DNA of 64,000 nt from Pseudogulbenkiania subflava DSM 22618 (GCF_900177275.1 NZ_FXAG01000018.1:1-64000); one strand, 5' to 3'; positions 35,381 to 45,219 are shown, counted from the stretch's first letter. Notes: a model not told the origin generated them from the sequence alone. Program-made: numbers and translations.

Positions 35381-36502
35381 CTACGGGTTCAGTAAAAGTA
35401 GTACTGGCGAGCAGCGCTCCTTTGGCTTCCCCGCCGCAATACCAAAGTTTACGCGCTGACCAATCTTGGGCTTGACTCCTGCACTGAAGAATTCGCTGAG
35501 ATGAAAGAAAACAGAGCCCCCACCATCTACTGATATGTAACCGGCCGTAGCTGTTCCGCCGTTTGCGTACTTGTGGGGATAGGTCGCTATCACCCCAGTC
35601 TTTCTCGGTGCAGCCGAGTAGCAGAGAGCTTCGCATCTTTGTACGACTTCATCCGCCTTAAGCCGAAGCTCAGGGTCAATCTGCAGGCAACTATGTACGA
35701 GAGACCATAGTTCCTGCTCTAGTAGGGCCGTTTCCTGATGCGTCCCAAACCATTCGGGAGACTTCAATTCGATTTTCCCGGTCAGTTGCGCTTGTGCCAT
35801 TTTCATGATGGCTCCTTTGCCCCCGCCGAAAGGTGGCTTTCCTAGTAGCAAGTGGCAGGCGATTGCACCTAGTGCCCAGATGTCAGCTGGCTGGCCAGCG
35901 CTTGACCAATCATTCCAGCATTCCGGGGCCAAATACGGAACCGCCCCGAGAAGCGTACTCGATGAAGTCAGAGTGTTTTCATCTTGCTCGAATTTCTCAA
36001 TCTCGGCTTCCAGTTCCTTCTCGGCAAGCTTAGCGATGCCAAAGTCGGTCAACTTGATGATGTCCATGTGACCATCGGCGGACGTCATGATGTTGCTGGG
36101 TTTGAGATCGCGGTGGCAGATGCCCACCTTGTGCGCAGCCTGAATTCCCTTAGCGATGTTATGTACCACCCAAGCTGCGAGCGACGGGTCGAGAAAGGCA
36201 AAGTCGCTGGCGAGACGCCTGCCAAGATCCTTTCCTTCAATGAACTCCTCCACCAAGCATCGGTTGGGGCCTTCCTCGACATAGTCAAGAGTTGCTGCCA
36301 CATTTGGGTGTACAACGCGGGCTCCCATCTGCGCGCCCCTACTAAAGCGCTTGTCCACGATTCCCTCGCGCGGCGTCTTCAGTGCAACGACTCGTTCCAG
36401 CGCAAGGTCGAAGCAACGATAGACCTCCTGCATACCACCTTCAAGGTGGAAAGCCTCAACCCTGTACCGCCCCGCGATGACCATGCCGGCCTTGAACTTC
36501 AT
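35381..36502 (-). CDS. Ser/Thr protein kinase with C-terminal cold-shock-like domain
   Basis: A 373-residue protein. The Hanks kinase domain (about 8-290) is complete: Lys42 in VALKTP, HRDLKPSN (His130-Asn137), LTDFG (Asp153) and an LAPE motif (192-194); it is an RD kinase. Residues about 303-372 look like a cold-shock/OB fold: GYISVDGGGSVFFHLSEFF, then G-x-K-P-K-IGQRVNFGI. VFFHLS matches the RNP2 motif (VFVHFS in CspA), while RNP1 is degenerate. The start overlaps the upstream kinase stop (ATGA) with GGAGG ahead. A kinase gated by nucleic acid is inferred. Confidence 0.85.
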   Translation of the reverse strand: MKFKAGMVIAGRYRVEAFHLEGGMQEVYRCFDLALERVVALKTPREGIVDKRFSRGAQMGARVVHPNVAATLDYVEEGPNRCLVEEFIEGKDLGRRLASDFAFLDPSLAAWVVHNIAKGIQAAHKVGICHRDLKPSNIMTSADGHMDIIKLTDFGIAKLAEKELEAEIEKFEQDENTLTSSSTLLGAVPYLAPECWNDWSSAGQPADIWALGAIACHLLLGKPPFGGGKGAIMKMAQAQLTGKIELKSPEWFGTHQETALLEQELWSLVHSCLQIDPELRLKADEVVQRCEALCYSAAPRKTGVIATYPHKYANGGTATAGYISVDGGGSVFFHLSEFFSAGVKPKIGQRVNFGIAAGKPKERCSPVLLLLNP

Positions 36503-37587
36503 ATAACAACCTCCGGGTGCGACGAGAAGAATGTGACCCACTGCCTGGACGAACCCAAGCTAGTATCACCAAATCCAAGGACACACGCTTCGTGCAGCAC
36601 GTTGCCAGGTTCAGCCGGTACGTTGTTGATGCTGACCGAACCGTCAACCTCAGCGATCGAGAATCGAAGACCGTCATAGGTGACTTTTAATTGGCCCAAC
36701 GTACCAATCTTCAACGTGACCGATGGCTGTTTCGCGGACAGCTCAAACACTTTATGCATACCTTGCACAAAGAGGCCACGATGCTTGTTCCGACTGAGGT
36801 GTCTAGCCAATACCGAACTGATCTGATCTGCTGAGGGCCGGTTCTTTGGCTGCGGATCAAGACACGCATAGAGAATGTCGATCACTTCTTTGTGAAGACC
36901 ATCAGCTTGCTTGTCAGCGGTTGGCATCACGGTGCTAATGGATGAGGCACGCCCGGAGGTCTGCGGTGGCATCTCCAACAACTGCGTAGGGAACTTGGGA
37001 TGGGCAAGCGCCCATGCACATACGCCTAGAGCATAGATATCCATCTCGGGCGTAATCGTCGCGCCCGGAACATACAGCTCTGGCGCTGCATAAATCAGCG
37101 TGCCCTTGTTTTGCTTAGTCTGATACCCGCCGTCTGATGACGATATTCCGAAGTCAAATAGCTTGACGACGCCAGCAGCCGACTCTTTGAAGTTGTCGAG
37201 TTTCAGGTCGCGGTGAACGATGCCAACTGCGTGCAAGTCGCGAAGAGCGCATGCAAGCTGATATAGGATTTTGATGTAGAGTTGTGGATTGCTCTCCGCC
37301 TCCTTATGAAATGCGGAGAAGTCGCGGCCACGGAGACGCTCTATGACGACGCCCGTGATTTCACCATTATCATTCAAAATGACATCGTACACTTCGACAA
37401 CATGACGAGACCGGGCCTTGCAAAGGCCTTTGAGTTCGTTCTGAAGTTGAGCGTTGTTTGCTGTGTCCTGCATCACCTTCAACAGGACGACTCTTCGGAG
37501 GAAGGTGTCCTCAAGTGGGATAACTGTTCCGAATCCCCCTGCCAGTACGCTCTTCGTCAGAGTTTTGTATCGCTGCGGCAGTTTCAC
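36499..37587 (-). CDS. Ser/Thr protein kinase with FHA-like C-terminal domain
   Basis: A 362-residue protein starting with GTG. The kinase domain has glycine loop AGGFGTV, Lys37, HRDLKLDN (His125-Asn132), LFDFG (Asp145) and YAAPE (APE 168-170). The C-terminal part (about 285-362) is beta-rich (VTLKIGTLGQLKVTYDGLRF ... SVSINNVPAEPGNVL ... RQWVTFFSSHPEVV) and resembles a diverged FHA-type phosphothreonine-binding fold; this is tentative. It is the middle gene of the PP2C-kinase-kinase cassette, 29 bases after the phosphatase. Confidence 0.85.
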   Translation of the reverse strand: MKLPQRYKTLTKSVLAGGFGTVIPLEDTFLRRVVLLKVMQDTANNAQLQNELKGLCKARSRHVVEVYDVILNDNGEITGVVIERLRGRDFSAFHKEAESNPQLYIKILYQLACALRDLHAVGIVHRDLKLDNFKESAAGVVKLFDFGISSSDGGYQTKQNKGTLIYAAPELYVPGATITPEMDIYALGVCAWALAHPKFPTQLLEMPPQTSGRASSISTVMPTADKQADGLHKEVIDILYACLDPQPKNRPSADQISSVLARHLSRNKHRGLFVQGMHKVFELSAKQPSVTLKIGTLGQLKVTYDGLRFSIAEVDGSVSINNVPAEPGNVLHEACVLGFGDTSLGSSRQWVTFFSSHPEVVI

Positions 37588-37616
37588 CCCTCACTCCCTT
37601 TCATCTTCTTCTTAGC

Positions 37617-38744
37617 TTACTCGTCCTGCTTGGGTTCTTCGTTAATCATCACTTCAATCTTCGGCCTCGCCTCGTTGGATTCGGCCGTATCAAGTTTTAG
37701 CTGCAACTCGTCTACGGTATCTCGGGGTTCCTTCTTTTTTGCTCTACGCTTCACCTTTTCTGACTTGCCGCGCGCTTGCGCGGACTTGCCTTCGCCTATC
37801 AAGTCATTCGTAAAAATCTTGATCTTAGCGGACGGCAGCCACAAAGTGATTTCCATTTGCCGTCGACCATCTGAGGCCTGTACCTCTCGACCACCACACA
37901 GCCGTTCCAAATCACCAACGACAATCAACGAAGCGTTGTCCACGCCACCTACCCAATTTGCAAGGGCGATGGACCTTCGAACGGCGTCAATTGGCGTGCT
38001 TGCGTTTGCAACGGCGGTCTCGAAGTCCCTTGCCGCGCGCCACAATCCGTCTGAACCCAGCACAGCGCCGAGACGAAAGTGCTCTTTTGTGTATGTCTGG
38101 ATACGCAATTCGTCTGCTGTTCTCCCGCTTTCCCCAATTGCCTGGGAGAGCCGACCTTGAAGTCCGCGTGCCTTGATTAGAGCGGCGGGGTTACCCGGTA
38201 GATTCTTCAGCTCGTTCTCAATCGTGTCGTCAATAGTGACCTGATTCAACTTGCTCGAACTTGGATCCCAACTGTACGCGCGGCTATCACCAACGTTAGC
38301 GCAGACAAGATGCCCGCTCGCGGTGGTTAAGAGCATCACTAGAGTCGTCGCACCACGCCCTTGAAGCTCCTTTCGGACGAGGTCGTCGGCCCGCCTAACA
38401 AGAGCAACGGCTAGTTCCTTCAAAGAAGGGTGTACCTGCTGCTGAGCGAGGTCGACAATGATGCTAGTAATCGCAATAGCTGCTGCCTGGTCACCCGACT
38501 CTGATCCACCGACACCATCACAGACGAGTGCGACCGTGTACGTTTCTGTATTGGGTGCCTCGATGCGCACAACCGCGATGCGATCTTCGTTCCGGTCTCG
38601 CTTGAAACCAGGATGCGTGGCCATGGCGAGCCCAAGCTCGTCTATGACCATTTGCGAGGCTTGCGATCCGACGATCTCGTCCAGGATCGTGGCTTGGAGC
38701 AAAGGAGCTCCCGGGGGAGGGTTGTACGAGTTTTGGATCATCAT
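37617..38744 (-). CDS. PP2C-type Ser/Thr protein phosphatase, first gene of the kinase cassette
   Basis: A 375-residue protein. After a 40-residue N-terminal extension the PP2C motifs follow: RDRNEDR (49-55), LVCDGVGGSESGD (Asp76), NVGDSRAYSW, LGSDGLW and VDNASLIVV. Beyond about residue 290 is a highly charged tail (KSEKVKRRAKKKEPRDTVDE), possibly a docking segment for the kinases. The catalytic metal ligands look intact. It is transcribed ahead of the two kinases and is distinct from the chromosomal PP2C at 22304-23182. Confidence 0.88.
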   Translation of the reverse strand: MMIQNSYNPPPGAPLLQATILDEIVGSQASQMVIDELGLAMATHPGFKRDRNEDRIAVVRIEAPNTETYTVALVCDGVGGSESGDQAAAIAITSIIVDLAQQQVHPSLKELAVALVRRADDLVRKELQGRGATTLVMLLTTASGHLVCANVGDSRAYSWDPSSSKLNQVTIDDTIENELKNLPGNPAALIKARGLQGRLSQAIGESGRTADELRIQTYTKEHFRLGAVLGSDGLWRAARDFETAVANASTPIDAVRRSIALANWVGGVDNASLIVVGDLERLCGGREVQASDGRRQMEITLWLPSAKIKIFTNDLIGEGKSAQARGKSEKVKRRAKKKEPRDTVDELQLKLDTAESNEARPKIEVMINEEPKQDE

Positions 38745-39326
38745 GCCTGTATGTTACCTTGAACAGCTGGCTCGGAGGCACAGCCTTCAGTCGGCCAACG
38801 CGACTGTTGCTGACCAGTCGCCGCAAAAGGTGTCACTCTAGACGCAAGTCTGTAGGAAGAAACTAACCTGCAGCGGTCTTCCGGGCAATCGGGCAATGGA
38901 GATCAAAGTCCGCTGCTGGCCGAACTCCGCCACCTGCAGCCCCGTGTCGTGGAGACGGCACAGCCGGCCATTTCTGTCACAACCAGCAAAGAGTGCCGTT
39001 GGTGGTCAGCGTGGACCGGCACCAGTGGTCAGATACGCCGGAATACGCCGGATGTAGGCAACCCCACTCAGCCAAGGTTTGCGGATTCTCCCTCGGTACT
39101 GTTGTTAGCTCCCGCCAAGGCTGACTACCGCGAGTGACATGCAAACGGACTCATAATAAACCAGCGCAGCAACACGAGTGCAAGAGGAGCACAACAAGCT
39201 TGAACGGTTGAGCTACCAACCACCCGAATGGTTGGTGCAGAGAGGTGGTCACCACAGGGGGACTCTAAAGAAGACCGGTTACGACCTCGCAGAAACGCCA
39301 ATAAACAGAGCATTCTTCATAAACGT

Positions 39327-39345
39327 GTACCCAAGGGTGTACCCA
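39327..39345. repeat. Right-end integrase arm-type repeat
   Basis: GTACCCAAGGGTGTACCCA differs from the left-end unit (25238-25256) by one base. It marks the inner side of the right boundary. Confidence 0.6.
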
Positions 39346-39456
39346 AATGAAAAACTCGAATAAACAAACCAAGCAACAGAATGGCTTTGAGCCACCTACT
39401 CAGCAAACAAATTCAATATCGAATAAGCCGTCGCGCCGCTTCGGCCAACGTCTCGG

Positions 39457-39482
39457 AAAGCCCCGCCTGTCGGGGCTTTTTT
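39457..39482 (+). terminator. Terminator-like hairpin outside the right arm repeats
   Basis: AAGCCCCG (39458-39465) pairs with CGGGGCTT (39471-39478), then a T run. Stem and position mirror the yicC terminator at the left edge (25167-25187) but the loop differs (CCTGT against TAAAT). It may be the partner of the attachment region or an unrelated terminator. Confidence 0.65.
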
Positions 39483-39905
39483 CATGCCATCGTGGCCACG
39501 CGCCGCTATTACGGGCAACTATTGATCCAAATCAAGGGCGCCCGGCCCGATTGAGCGGAACATCTCGCCTGCGAACGGCTCTGAAGACGACAGAGCCCGC
39601 CTCCTCTCCCGCCCATCTGCACTGGACCGCAGCTATTGCGACGGCGAGTCATTTCCAGGGCCTCTCCCTGTCTAGGCCTCTCTGCGATTATTTCAGCAGA
39701 ATTTTGTAACGGTTTGTAACAAGGCCATAGCCTCGTTTCCGATACATGCGAAATTCATAGAACCCTAATATATCAGGCGCTAGCGGCAACACATCAAAGC
39801 AGCGCACCTGCGGCCATCGCCCGAACCAGGCCAATCCGGCCTCCAGCGCCACGGCAGCGGTATTGAACAAGCATCAAAAATGGCTTTCAATACAGCCCGT
39901 CCAGT

Positions 39906-40118
39906 TCAGATCCTAAGGATGGAATGACCACCCCATTCCATTCGCTTTTCCTTATCTAAAGCGAAGTAATCGACAAGCATTGCCGTGTCGTCAACGGCTC
40001 GCCAGGTAACGCGGCTACCCGCCTCGCAAGAGGTCTTTCCGTCCGCTCCCAGGCTCGAGCCCGTGCAAGTCGAGCAGTGAATTTCTACTGTCACGCCATC
40101 TATCTGAACGATCGCCAA
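39906..40118 (-). CDS. Possible small hypothetical protein, 70 residues
   Basis: A TTG-initiated ORF reading AIVQIDGVTVEIHCSTCTG ... TSCEAGSRVTWRAVDDTAML. The sequence looks protein-like, with a beta-rich N-terminus and Cys pairs, but the start codon is weak and no clear ribosome site is seen. Not recognised. Confidence 0.3.
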   Translation of the reverse strand: MAIVQIDGVTVEIHCSTCTGSSLGADGKTSCEAGSRVTWRAVDDTAMLVDYFALDKEKRMEWGGHSILRI

Positions 40119-40352
40119 ATCGTTCTTATCAAGTGATCACCGGGGCCATCGCGAGGTTGAAATAGCCGTAGCCGGCTACGTCGCGGCGTGCCGATTTGAC
40201 CGGGACTGCGGCGTTTGGCCTTGTTATTCCGCCTTTAGGCGAAATACGCGTTTGCTTCCCCCAAGCCTGATCGAGGTGACGGTCGACCCCTGCCACGTTC
40301 GTCTTGCTTGGGCATGACAAAAAGCTACTTTCACTTCAACTAAGGTCGTAGG

Positions 40353-41285
40353 ATGATAAACAGTAAACACCCACGCATTTTACGAGGGCTTGCACTGGGC
40401 GCCGCCGCCCTGCTCTCCGGCTGCCAGGGCGGTATTCTTGACCCCAAAGGTCAGGTCGCGGCAGACGAAAAATCCCTGATCATCACAGCCACCGTGCTGA
40501 TGCTGCTGGTGGTCGTTCCGGTCATTCTGATGACCTTGGGATTCGCCTGGAAATACCGCGCCAGCAACAAGAGCGCCACCTACGACCCGAAATGGTCGCA
40601 CTCCGGCAAGATCGAAGCCGTAGTCTGGATCATCCCGATCATCATCGTCTCCTTCCTCGCCGTCATCACCTGGAACAGCACCCACAAGCTCGACCCCTAC
40701 CGCCCACTCGATTCGGCCGTGAAGCCGATCAACGTGCAGGTCGTGTCGCTGGACTGGAAATGGCTGTTCATCTACCCGGACCTGAACATCGCCAGCGTCA
40801 ACCAGCTGGTCTTCCCGGCCAACACCCCGGTGAACTTCAAGATCACCTCCGATGCCGCGATGAACTCCTTCTTCATCCCGCAGCTGGGCGGCCAGATCTA
40901 CTCGATGGCCGGCATGCAGACCAAGCTGCACCTGATCGCCAACGAGCCCGGCAGCTATGACGGCATGTCGGCCAACTACAGCGGCGCCGGCTTCTCCGGC
41001 ATGAAGTTCAAGGCCACCGCCACCGCCACTCCGGCCGAGTTCGACGCCTGGGTGAAACAGGTACGCAGCGGCAAGCCGCTGGACGCCACCAGCTACGCAC
41101 AACTGCTGAACCAGAGTGAAAACAACCCGGTACAGCACTTCTCGTCCGTCACCCCGGGCCTGTTCTACGGCGTACTGAACAAGTACATGGCCGGCCACCA
41201 GACCTCCATGGAATCCGGACTCAGCCCCATTCAGCTTGCCGCGCTCTCCAAGAGCCTGTGCAAGACGCCGGTCGTTAAAGAGTAA
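40353..41285 (+). CDS. cyoA: Cytochrome bo3 quinol oxidase subunit II
   Basis: A 310-residue lipoprotein subunit. The N-terminal signal ends in lipobox LLSGC, two membrane helices follow (about 42-62 and 88-106), then a periplasmic cupredoxin-like domain (QVVSLDWKWLFIYPDLNIASVNQL). Cu-A ligands are absent, as expected for quinol oxidases. First gene of cyoABCDE. Confidence 0.95.
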   Translation: MINSKHPRILRGLALGAAALLSGCQGGILDPKGQVAADEKSLIITATVLMLLVVVPVILMTLGFAWKYRASNKSATYDPKWSHSGKIEAVVWIIPIIIVSFLAVITWNSTHKLDPYRPLDSAVKPINVQVVSLDWKWLFIYPDLNIASVNQLVFPANTPVNFKITSDAAMNSFFIPQLGGQIYSMAGMQTKLHLIANEPGSYDGMSANYSGAGFSGMKFKATATATPAEFDAWVKQVRSGKPLDATSYAQLLNQSENNPVQHFSSVTPGLFYGVLNKYMAGHQTSMESGLSPIQLAALSKSLCKTPVVKE

Positions 41286-41294
41286 GGAAAGACA

Positions 41295-43334
41295 ATGTTA
41301 TTAGGCAAACTGACTCTGGACGCCATACCGTTCCATGAGCCAATCATCATGGGGGCGCTCTCCGGCGCCGGCCTGTTTGGTCTCGCGATCATTGCCGCCA
41401 TCACCAAGTTCGGCAAGTGGGGCTACCTGTGGAAAGAGTGGTTGACCTCGGTCGACCACAAGAAGATCGGCGTGATGTACATCATCGTGGCGCTGGTCAT
41501 GCTGCTGCGCGGCTTCGCCGATGCGCTGATGATGCGTACCCAGCTGGCCATGGCCACCGGCGGCGCTCACGGCATTTTCCCGCCCGAACACTACGACCAG
41601 ATCTTCACCGCCCACGGTGTGATCATGATCATCTTCATGGCCATGCCGTTCATGACCGGCCTGATGAACATCGTGGTGCCGCTGCAGATCGGCGCCCGTG
41701 ACGTGGCCTTCCCGTTCCTGAACTCGCTGAGCTTCTGGCTGCTGGTCGCCGCCGCGGCGCTGGTGAACATCTCGCTCGGCGTGGGTGAGTTCGCCAAGAC
41801 CGGCTGGGTGGCCTATCCGCCGCTGTCCGAACTGGCCTACAGTCCTGGCGTGGGGGTGGATTACTACATCTGGGCCCTGCAGATATCCGGCATAGGGACG
41901 ACATTAACGGCGCTCAACTTCCTGGTGACCATCCTCAAGATGCGCGCACCGGGCATGAAACTGATGCAAATGCCGATCTTCACCTGGACCTGCACCTGGG
42001 CCAACGTGCTGATCGTAAGCTCGTTCCCGATCCTGACCGGCGCGCTCGCCATGCTGACGCTGGACCGCTACCTGGACTTCCACTTCTTCACCAGTGAAGC
42101 CGGCGGCAACCCGATGATGTACCTCAACCTGTTCTGGGCCTGGGGTCATCCGGAAGTGTACATCCTGGTCCTGCCGGCCTTCGGCATCTTCTCGGAAGTG
42201 ATCTCCACCTTCTCCGGCAAGCGCCTGTTCGGCCATACCTCGATGATCATCGCCAGCGGCGTGATCACGGTACTGGGCTTCATGGTGTGGCTGCACCACT
42301 TCTTCACCATGGGTTCCGGCGCCAGCGTGAACGCTTTCTTCGGCATCGCCACCATGGTGATCTCGGTGCCCACCGGTGTGAAGCTGTTCAACTGGCTGTT
42401 CACCATCTACCGCGGCCGCCTGCGCTTCACCGCGCCGGTACTGTGGACCCTTGGCTTCATGGTCACCTTCTCGATCGGCGGCATGACCGGCGTGCTGATG
42501 GCCGTGCCGGGTGCCGACTTCATGCTGCACAACAGCCTGTTCCTGATCGCCCACTTCCATAACACCATCATCGGCGGTGCCGTATTCGGCTATCTCGCCG
42601 GCTTCGTGTTCTGGTTCCCGAAAGCCTTCGGCTTCAAGCTGGACGAGCGCCTGGGCAAGGCCGCGTTCTGGTTCTGGCAGACCGGCTTCTACTTCGCCTT
42701 CGTGCCGCTCTACATCCTGGGCTTCATGGGCATGACCCGTCGCCTGAACCACACCGACAACCCGCTGTGGACCCCGTGGCTGTACGCCGCCTGCATCGGC
42801 GCGGTGCTGATCGCCATCGGCATCGGCTGCCAGCTGCTGCAGATCTACGTGAGCGTGCGCAACCGCAAGCAGCTTGCCGACGTGACCGGCGACCCGTGGA
42901 ATGGCCACACCCTGGAGTGGTCAACCTCCTCGCCGCCGCCGTTCTACAACTTCGCCAAGGTCCCGCACGTGCATGACATCGACGCCTTCACCGACATGAA
43001 GGAAAAAGGCGTGGCCTATGAGATTCCGCAGCAGTACGCGCCGATTCACATGCCGCAGAACACCGCGGCCGGCGTCTACATCGGCGGCTTCACCCTGGTA
43101 TGCGGCTTCGCCCTGATCTGGCACATCTGGTGGCTCGCCATCGTCGGCCTGCTGGGCATCATCGCCAGCATGCTGGGCCGTGCCTACGACAGCAATCTCG
43201 ACTACTACGTTCAGCCGGACGAAGTGGAATCCATCGAGCGCGAGCGCTTCGAAAAGATGGGCATCGACTTCGACCGCTACGACGAGCGCGAAACCGCCCG
43301 TCCGCGTCCGACCAAAACTCTGGAGCAGGTGTAA
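41295..43334 (+). CDS. cyoB: Cytochrome bo3 quinol oxidase subunit I
   Basis: The catalytic subunit, 679 residues with about 15 membrane helices. Haem and Cu-B ligands are visible: His in [11 protein letters not shown] (about 106), the His-Tyr pair in [12 protein letters not shown], the HH pair in WLHHFFTMG, and the two His in LIAHFHN. It reduces oxygen to water with proton pumping. Nine bases after cyoA. Confidence 0.96.
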   Translation: MLLGKLTLDAIPFHEPIIMGALSGAGLFGLAIIAAITKFGKWGYLWKEWLTSVDHKKIGVMYIIVALVMLLRGFADALMMRTQLAMATGGAHGIFPPEHYDQIFTAHGVIMIIFMAMPFMTGLMNIVVPLQIGARDVAFPFLNSLSFWLLVAAAALVNISLGVGEFAKTGWVAYPPLSELAYSPGVGVDYYIWALQISGIGTTLTALNFLVTILKMRAPGMKLMQMPIFTWTCTWANVLIVSSFPILTGALAMLTLDRYLDFHFFTSEAGGNPMMYLNLFWAWGHPEVYILVLPAFGIFSEVISTFSGKRLFGHTSMIIASGVITVLGFMVWLHHFFTMGSGASVNAFFGIATMVISVPTGVKLFNWLFTIYRGRLRFTAPVLWTLGFMVTFSIGGMTGVLMAVPGADFMLHNSLFLIAHFHNTIIGGAVFGYLAGFVFWFPKAFGFKLDERLGKAAFWFWQTGFYFAFVPLYILGFMGMTRRLNHTDNPLWTPWLYAACIGAVLIAIGIGCQLLQIYVSVRNRKQLADVTGDPWNGHTLEWSTSSPPPFYNFAKVPHVHDIDAFTDMKEKGVAYEIPQQYAPIHMPQNTAAGVYIGGFTLVCGFALIWHIWWLAIVGLLGIIASMLGRAYDSNLDYYVQPDEVESIERERFEKMGIDFDRYDERETARPRPTKTLEQV

Positions 43335-43340
43335 TCAGCC

Positions 43341-43958
43341 ATGACTTCGCACGTAACTGCACTGCACGACACGCACGCTCATGACGACCATGAGCACCAC
43401 GACAGCGGCGCCAGCGTCGAGCTGGGCTTCTGGCTCTACCTGATGACCGACTGCATCCTGTTCGCCAGCGCCTTTGCCTCCTACGCGGTGCTGGTGGGCA
43501 ACGTGAACGGCGGCGTTGGCGGCCACGACATCTTCGAACTCAAGTTCGTGCTGATTGAAACCTTCGCGCTGCTGTTCTCCAGCATCACCTACGGTTTCGC
43601 CATGATCAGCGGCCACAAGGGCAATAAGGCCGGCCTCCTGGGCTGGCTGGCCGTGACCTTCCTGTTCGGCGCCACCTTCATCGGCATGGAACTGCACGAG
43701 TTCGGCGCGCTGATTGCCGAGGGCCACGGCCCGGACAAGAGCGCCTTCCTGTCCGGCTTCTTCGCCCTGGTGGGCATGCACGGTCTGCACGTGACCGCCG
43801 GCCTGATCTGGATGGCGGTAATGATGCTGGAAGTGATCAAGACCGGCCTGACCGGCCGCGCCATGACCCGCCTGAACTGCCTGAGCATGTTCTGGCACTT
43901 CCTCGACATCGTCTGGATCTGCGTCTTTACCGTCGTCTATCTGAAAGGGGCCATCTGA
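43341..43958 (+). CDS. cyoC: Cytochrome bo3 quinol oxidase subunit III
   Basis: A 205-residue integral membrane subunit with a His/Asp-rich N-terminus ([15 protein letters not shown]) and five membrane helices, including [19 protein letters not shown] and [18 protein letters not shown] of the COX3 family. Its stop overlaps the cyoD start by one base (TGATG). Confidence 0.95.
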   Translation: MTSHVTALHDTHAHDDHEHHDSGASVELGFWLYLMTDCILFASAFASYAVLVGNVNGGVGGHDIFELKFVLIETFALLFSSITYGFAMISGHKGNKAGLLGWLAVTFLFGATFIGMELHEFGALIAEGHGPDKSAFLSGFFALVGMHGLHVTAGLIWMAVMMLEVIKTGLTGRAMTRLNCLSMFWHFLDIVWICVFTVVYLKGAI

Positions 43959-44281
43959 TGAGCCATGGTCATGAGCACGCCGCCAGCCACGGCAGCGTCA
44001 AATCCTATCTCACCGGCTTCGTGCTGTCGGTCATCCTGACCGTCATCCCGTTCTGGATGGTGATGAACGGTGGCCTGAACCCTCACGACACCCTGCTCAC
44101 CATCGCCGGCTTCGCCGTAGTACAGATTCTGGTGCACCTGAAGTACTTCCTGCACCTGAACTTCAGCAGCGAAGGCCGCGTCAACAGCCTGGCCTTCCTG
44201 TTCACCGCGTTGGTGATCGTGCTGCTGGTGGTACTGTCGGTATGGATCATCTTCAGCGCCGACGCGCTGATGATGCCCTGA
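43958..44281 (+). CDS. cyoD: Cytochrome bo3 quinol oxidase subunit IV
   Basis: A 107-residue small subunit with three membrane helices and the family segments [19 protein letters not shown] and [15 protein letters not shown]. It stabilises the Cu-B site during assembly in the E. coli enzyme. Coupled to cyoC. Confidence 0.94.
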   Translation: MSHGHEHAASHGSVKSYLTGFVLSVILTVIPFWMVMNGGLNPHDTLLTIAGFAVVQILVHLKYFLHLNFSSEGRVNSLAFLFTALVIVLLVVLSVWIIFSADALMMP

Positions 44282-44292
44282 GAGCGCCTGAC

Positions 44293-45219
44293 GTGAAACT
44301 CAAACGCTACCTGCAGGTCACCAAGCCGGGGATCATCTTCGGCAACCTGATCTCGACGGCGGGCGGTTTCCTGCTCGCCGCGCGGGGCCATGTCGACCTC
44401 GGGCTGCTCCTGGCGACGATCATCGGGCTGTCGCTGGTGGTCGCCTCCGGTTGTTCGCTGAACAACTGCATCGACCGCGACATCGACAGCAAGATGGCGC
44501 GCACCAAGAACCGCGTGCTGGTCACTGGCGCCATGTCGTTCAAGGCCGCCTTCTGGCACGGTATCGTGCTGGGCATCGCGGGCTTCGGGACGCTCTGGCT
44601 CTGGACCAACCCGCTGGCCTTCGCCTGCGCACTGTTCGGCTTCGTGATCTACGTCGGCGTCTATAGCCTGTACATGAAGCGCAAGTCGGTCTACGGCACC
44701 CTGGTGGGCAGCCTGTCCGGCGCGGTGCCGCCGGTGGCGGGCTACTGTGCGGTCAGCGGCCAGTTCGACATGGGGGCGGCCATTCTGCTCTTGATGTTCT
44801 GCCTGTGGCAGATGCCGCACTCGTACGCCATCGCGATCTTCCGCTTCAAGGACTACGAGGCCGCCAACATCCCGGTGCTGCCGGTGGTGAAGGGAATCTC
44901 AGCCGCCAAGCAGCAGATCGTGCTCTACATCCTGGCCTTCGCCGTGGCGACGGCGATGCTGGCCTTCGGCGGCTACGCCGGCTACGGCTACCTCGCCGTG
45001 GCCTGTGCCACCAGCCTGTGGTGGCTCAAGATGGCGCTGTCGGGCTACAAGAGCAGTACCGACGACCGGGTGTGGGCGCGTCAGGTGTTCTTCTTCTCCA
45101 TCATCACCATTACCGCACTCTCGGTGATGATGGCGGTGGATTTCCAGATTCCCGAGCTGTGCTGCACCCCTGCCCCCGGCAGCGGGGTGCTGGCAGCCCT
45201 AGGCAAGTTGGTCGCCTAA
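44293..45219 (+). CDS. cyoE: Protohaem IX farnesyltransferase (haem O synthase)
   Basis: A 308-residue UbiA-family prenyltransferase making haem O for the oxidase. A GTG start at 44293 gives the expected N-terminus ([18 protein letters not shown]). The first Asp-rich motif is [12 protein letters not shown], and the second region is [20 protein letters not shown]. The stop codon is overlapped by repeat copy B. Confidence 0.94.
   Translation: MKLKRYLQVTKPGIIFGNLISTAGGFLLAARGHVDLGLLLATIIGLSLVVASGCSLNNCIDRDIDSKMARTKNRVLVTGAMSFKAAFWHGIVLGIAGFGTLWLWTNPLAFACALFGFVIYVGVYSLYMKRKSVYGTLVGSLSGAVPPVAGYCAVSGQFDMGAAILLLMFCLWQMPHSYAIAIFRFKDYEAANIPVLPVVKGISAAKQQIVLYILAFAVATAMLAFGGYAGYGYLAVACATSLWWLKMALSGYKSSTDDRVWARQVFFFSIITITALSVMMAVDFQIPELCCTPAPGSGVLAALGKLVA

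Larger units (their letters stand above)
25238..39345. mobile_element. Integrated satellite-like element (integrase, primase-helicase, kinase/phosphatase cargo)
   Basis: The limits given are the outer GTACCCAAG[C/G]GTGTACCCA repeats; the true att cores are not resolved. In between lie a P4-type integrase, an AlpA-like regulator, a Prim-Pol/SF3 primase-helicase with a probable origin, and cargo genes, but no capsid, tail or terminase genes. Base composition is visibly lower in GC than the flanking chromosome. This fits a phage-satellite or integrative plasmid-like island. Confidence 0.75.
38745..40352. other. Right end of the element and junction to cyoA; no confident gene
   Basis: A mostly non-coding 1.6 kb stretch with the right arm-type repeats (39327-39345) and a terminator hairpin (39457-39482). 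Two weak minus-strand ORFs are noted: 39688-39870 (60 codons, basic end NRYKILLK) and 39906-40118 (70 codons from TTG, two Cys pairs, listed separately). No tRNA was recognised. The last 200 bases should contain the cyo promoter. Confidence 0.4.

Noticed and set aside
35381-38744. Ter-type TerY/PP2C/kinase triad
   Set aside because: No von Willebrand A-domain (TerY) gene or TerD-family gene is present; the cassette has two kinases instead.
39166-39330. tRNA at the right junction as integration target
   Set aside because: No T-loop GTTCRA with matching acceptor stem or CCA end could be folded here or at the left end.
39688-39870. Minus-strand 60-codon ORF ending NRYKILLK
   Set aside because: Weak resemblance to the end of a DCC-type oxidoreductase was considered, but there is no catalytic motif and no good start; perhaps a gene remnant.
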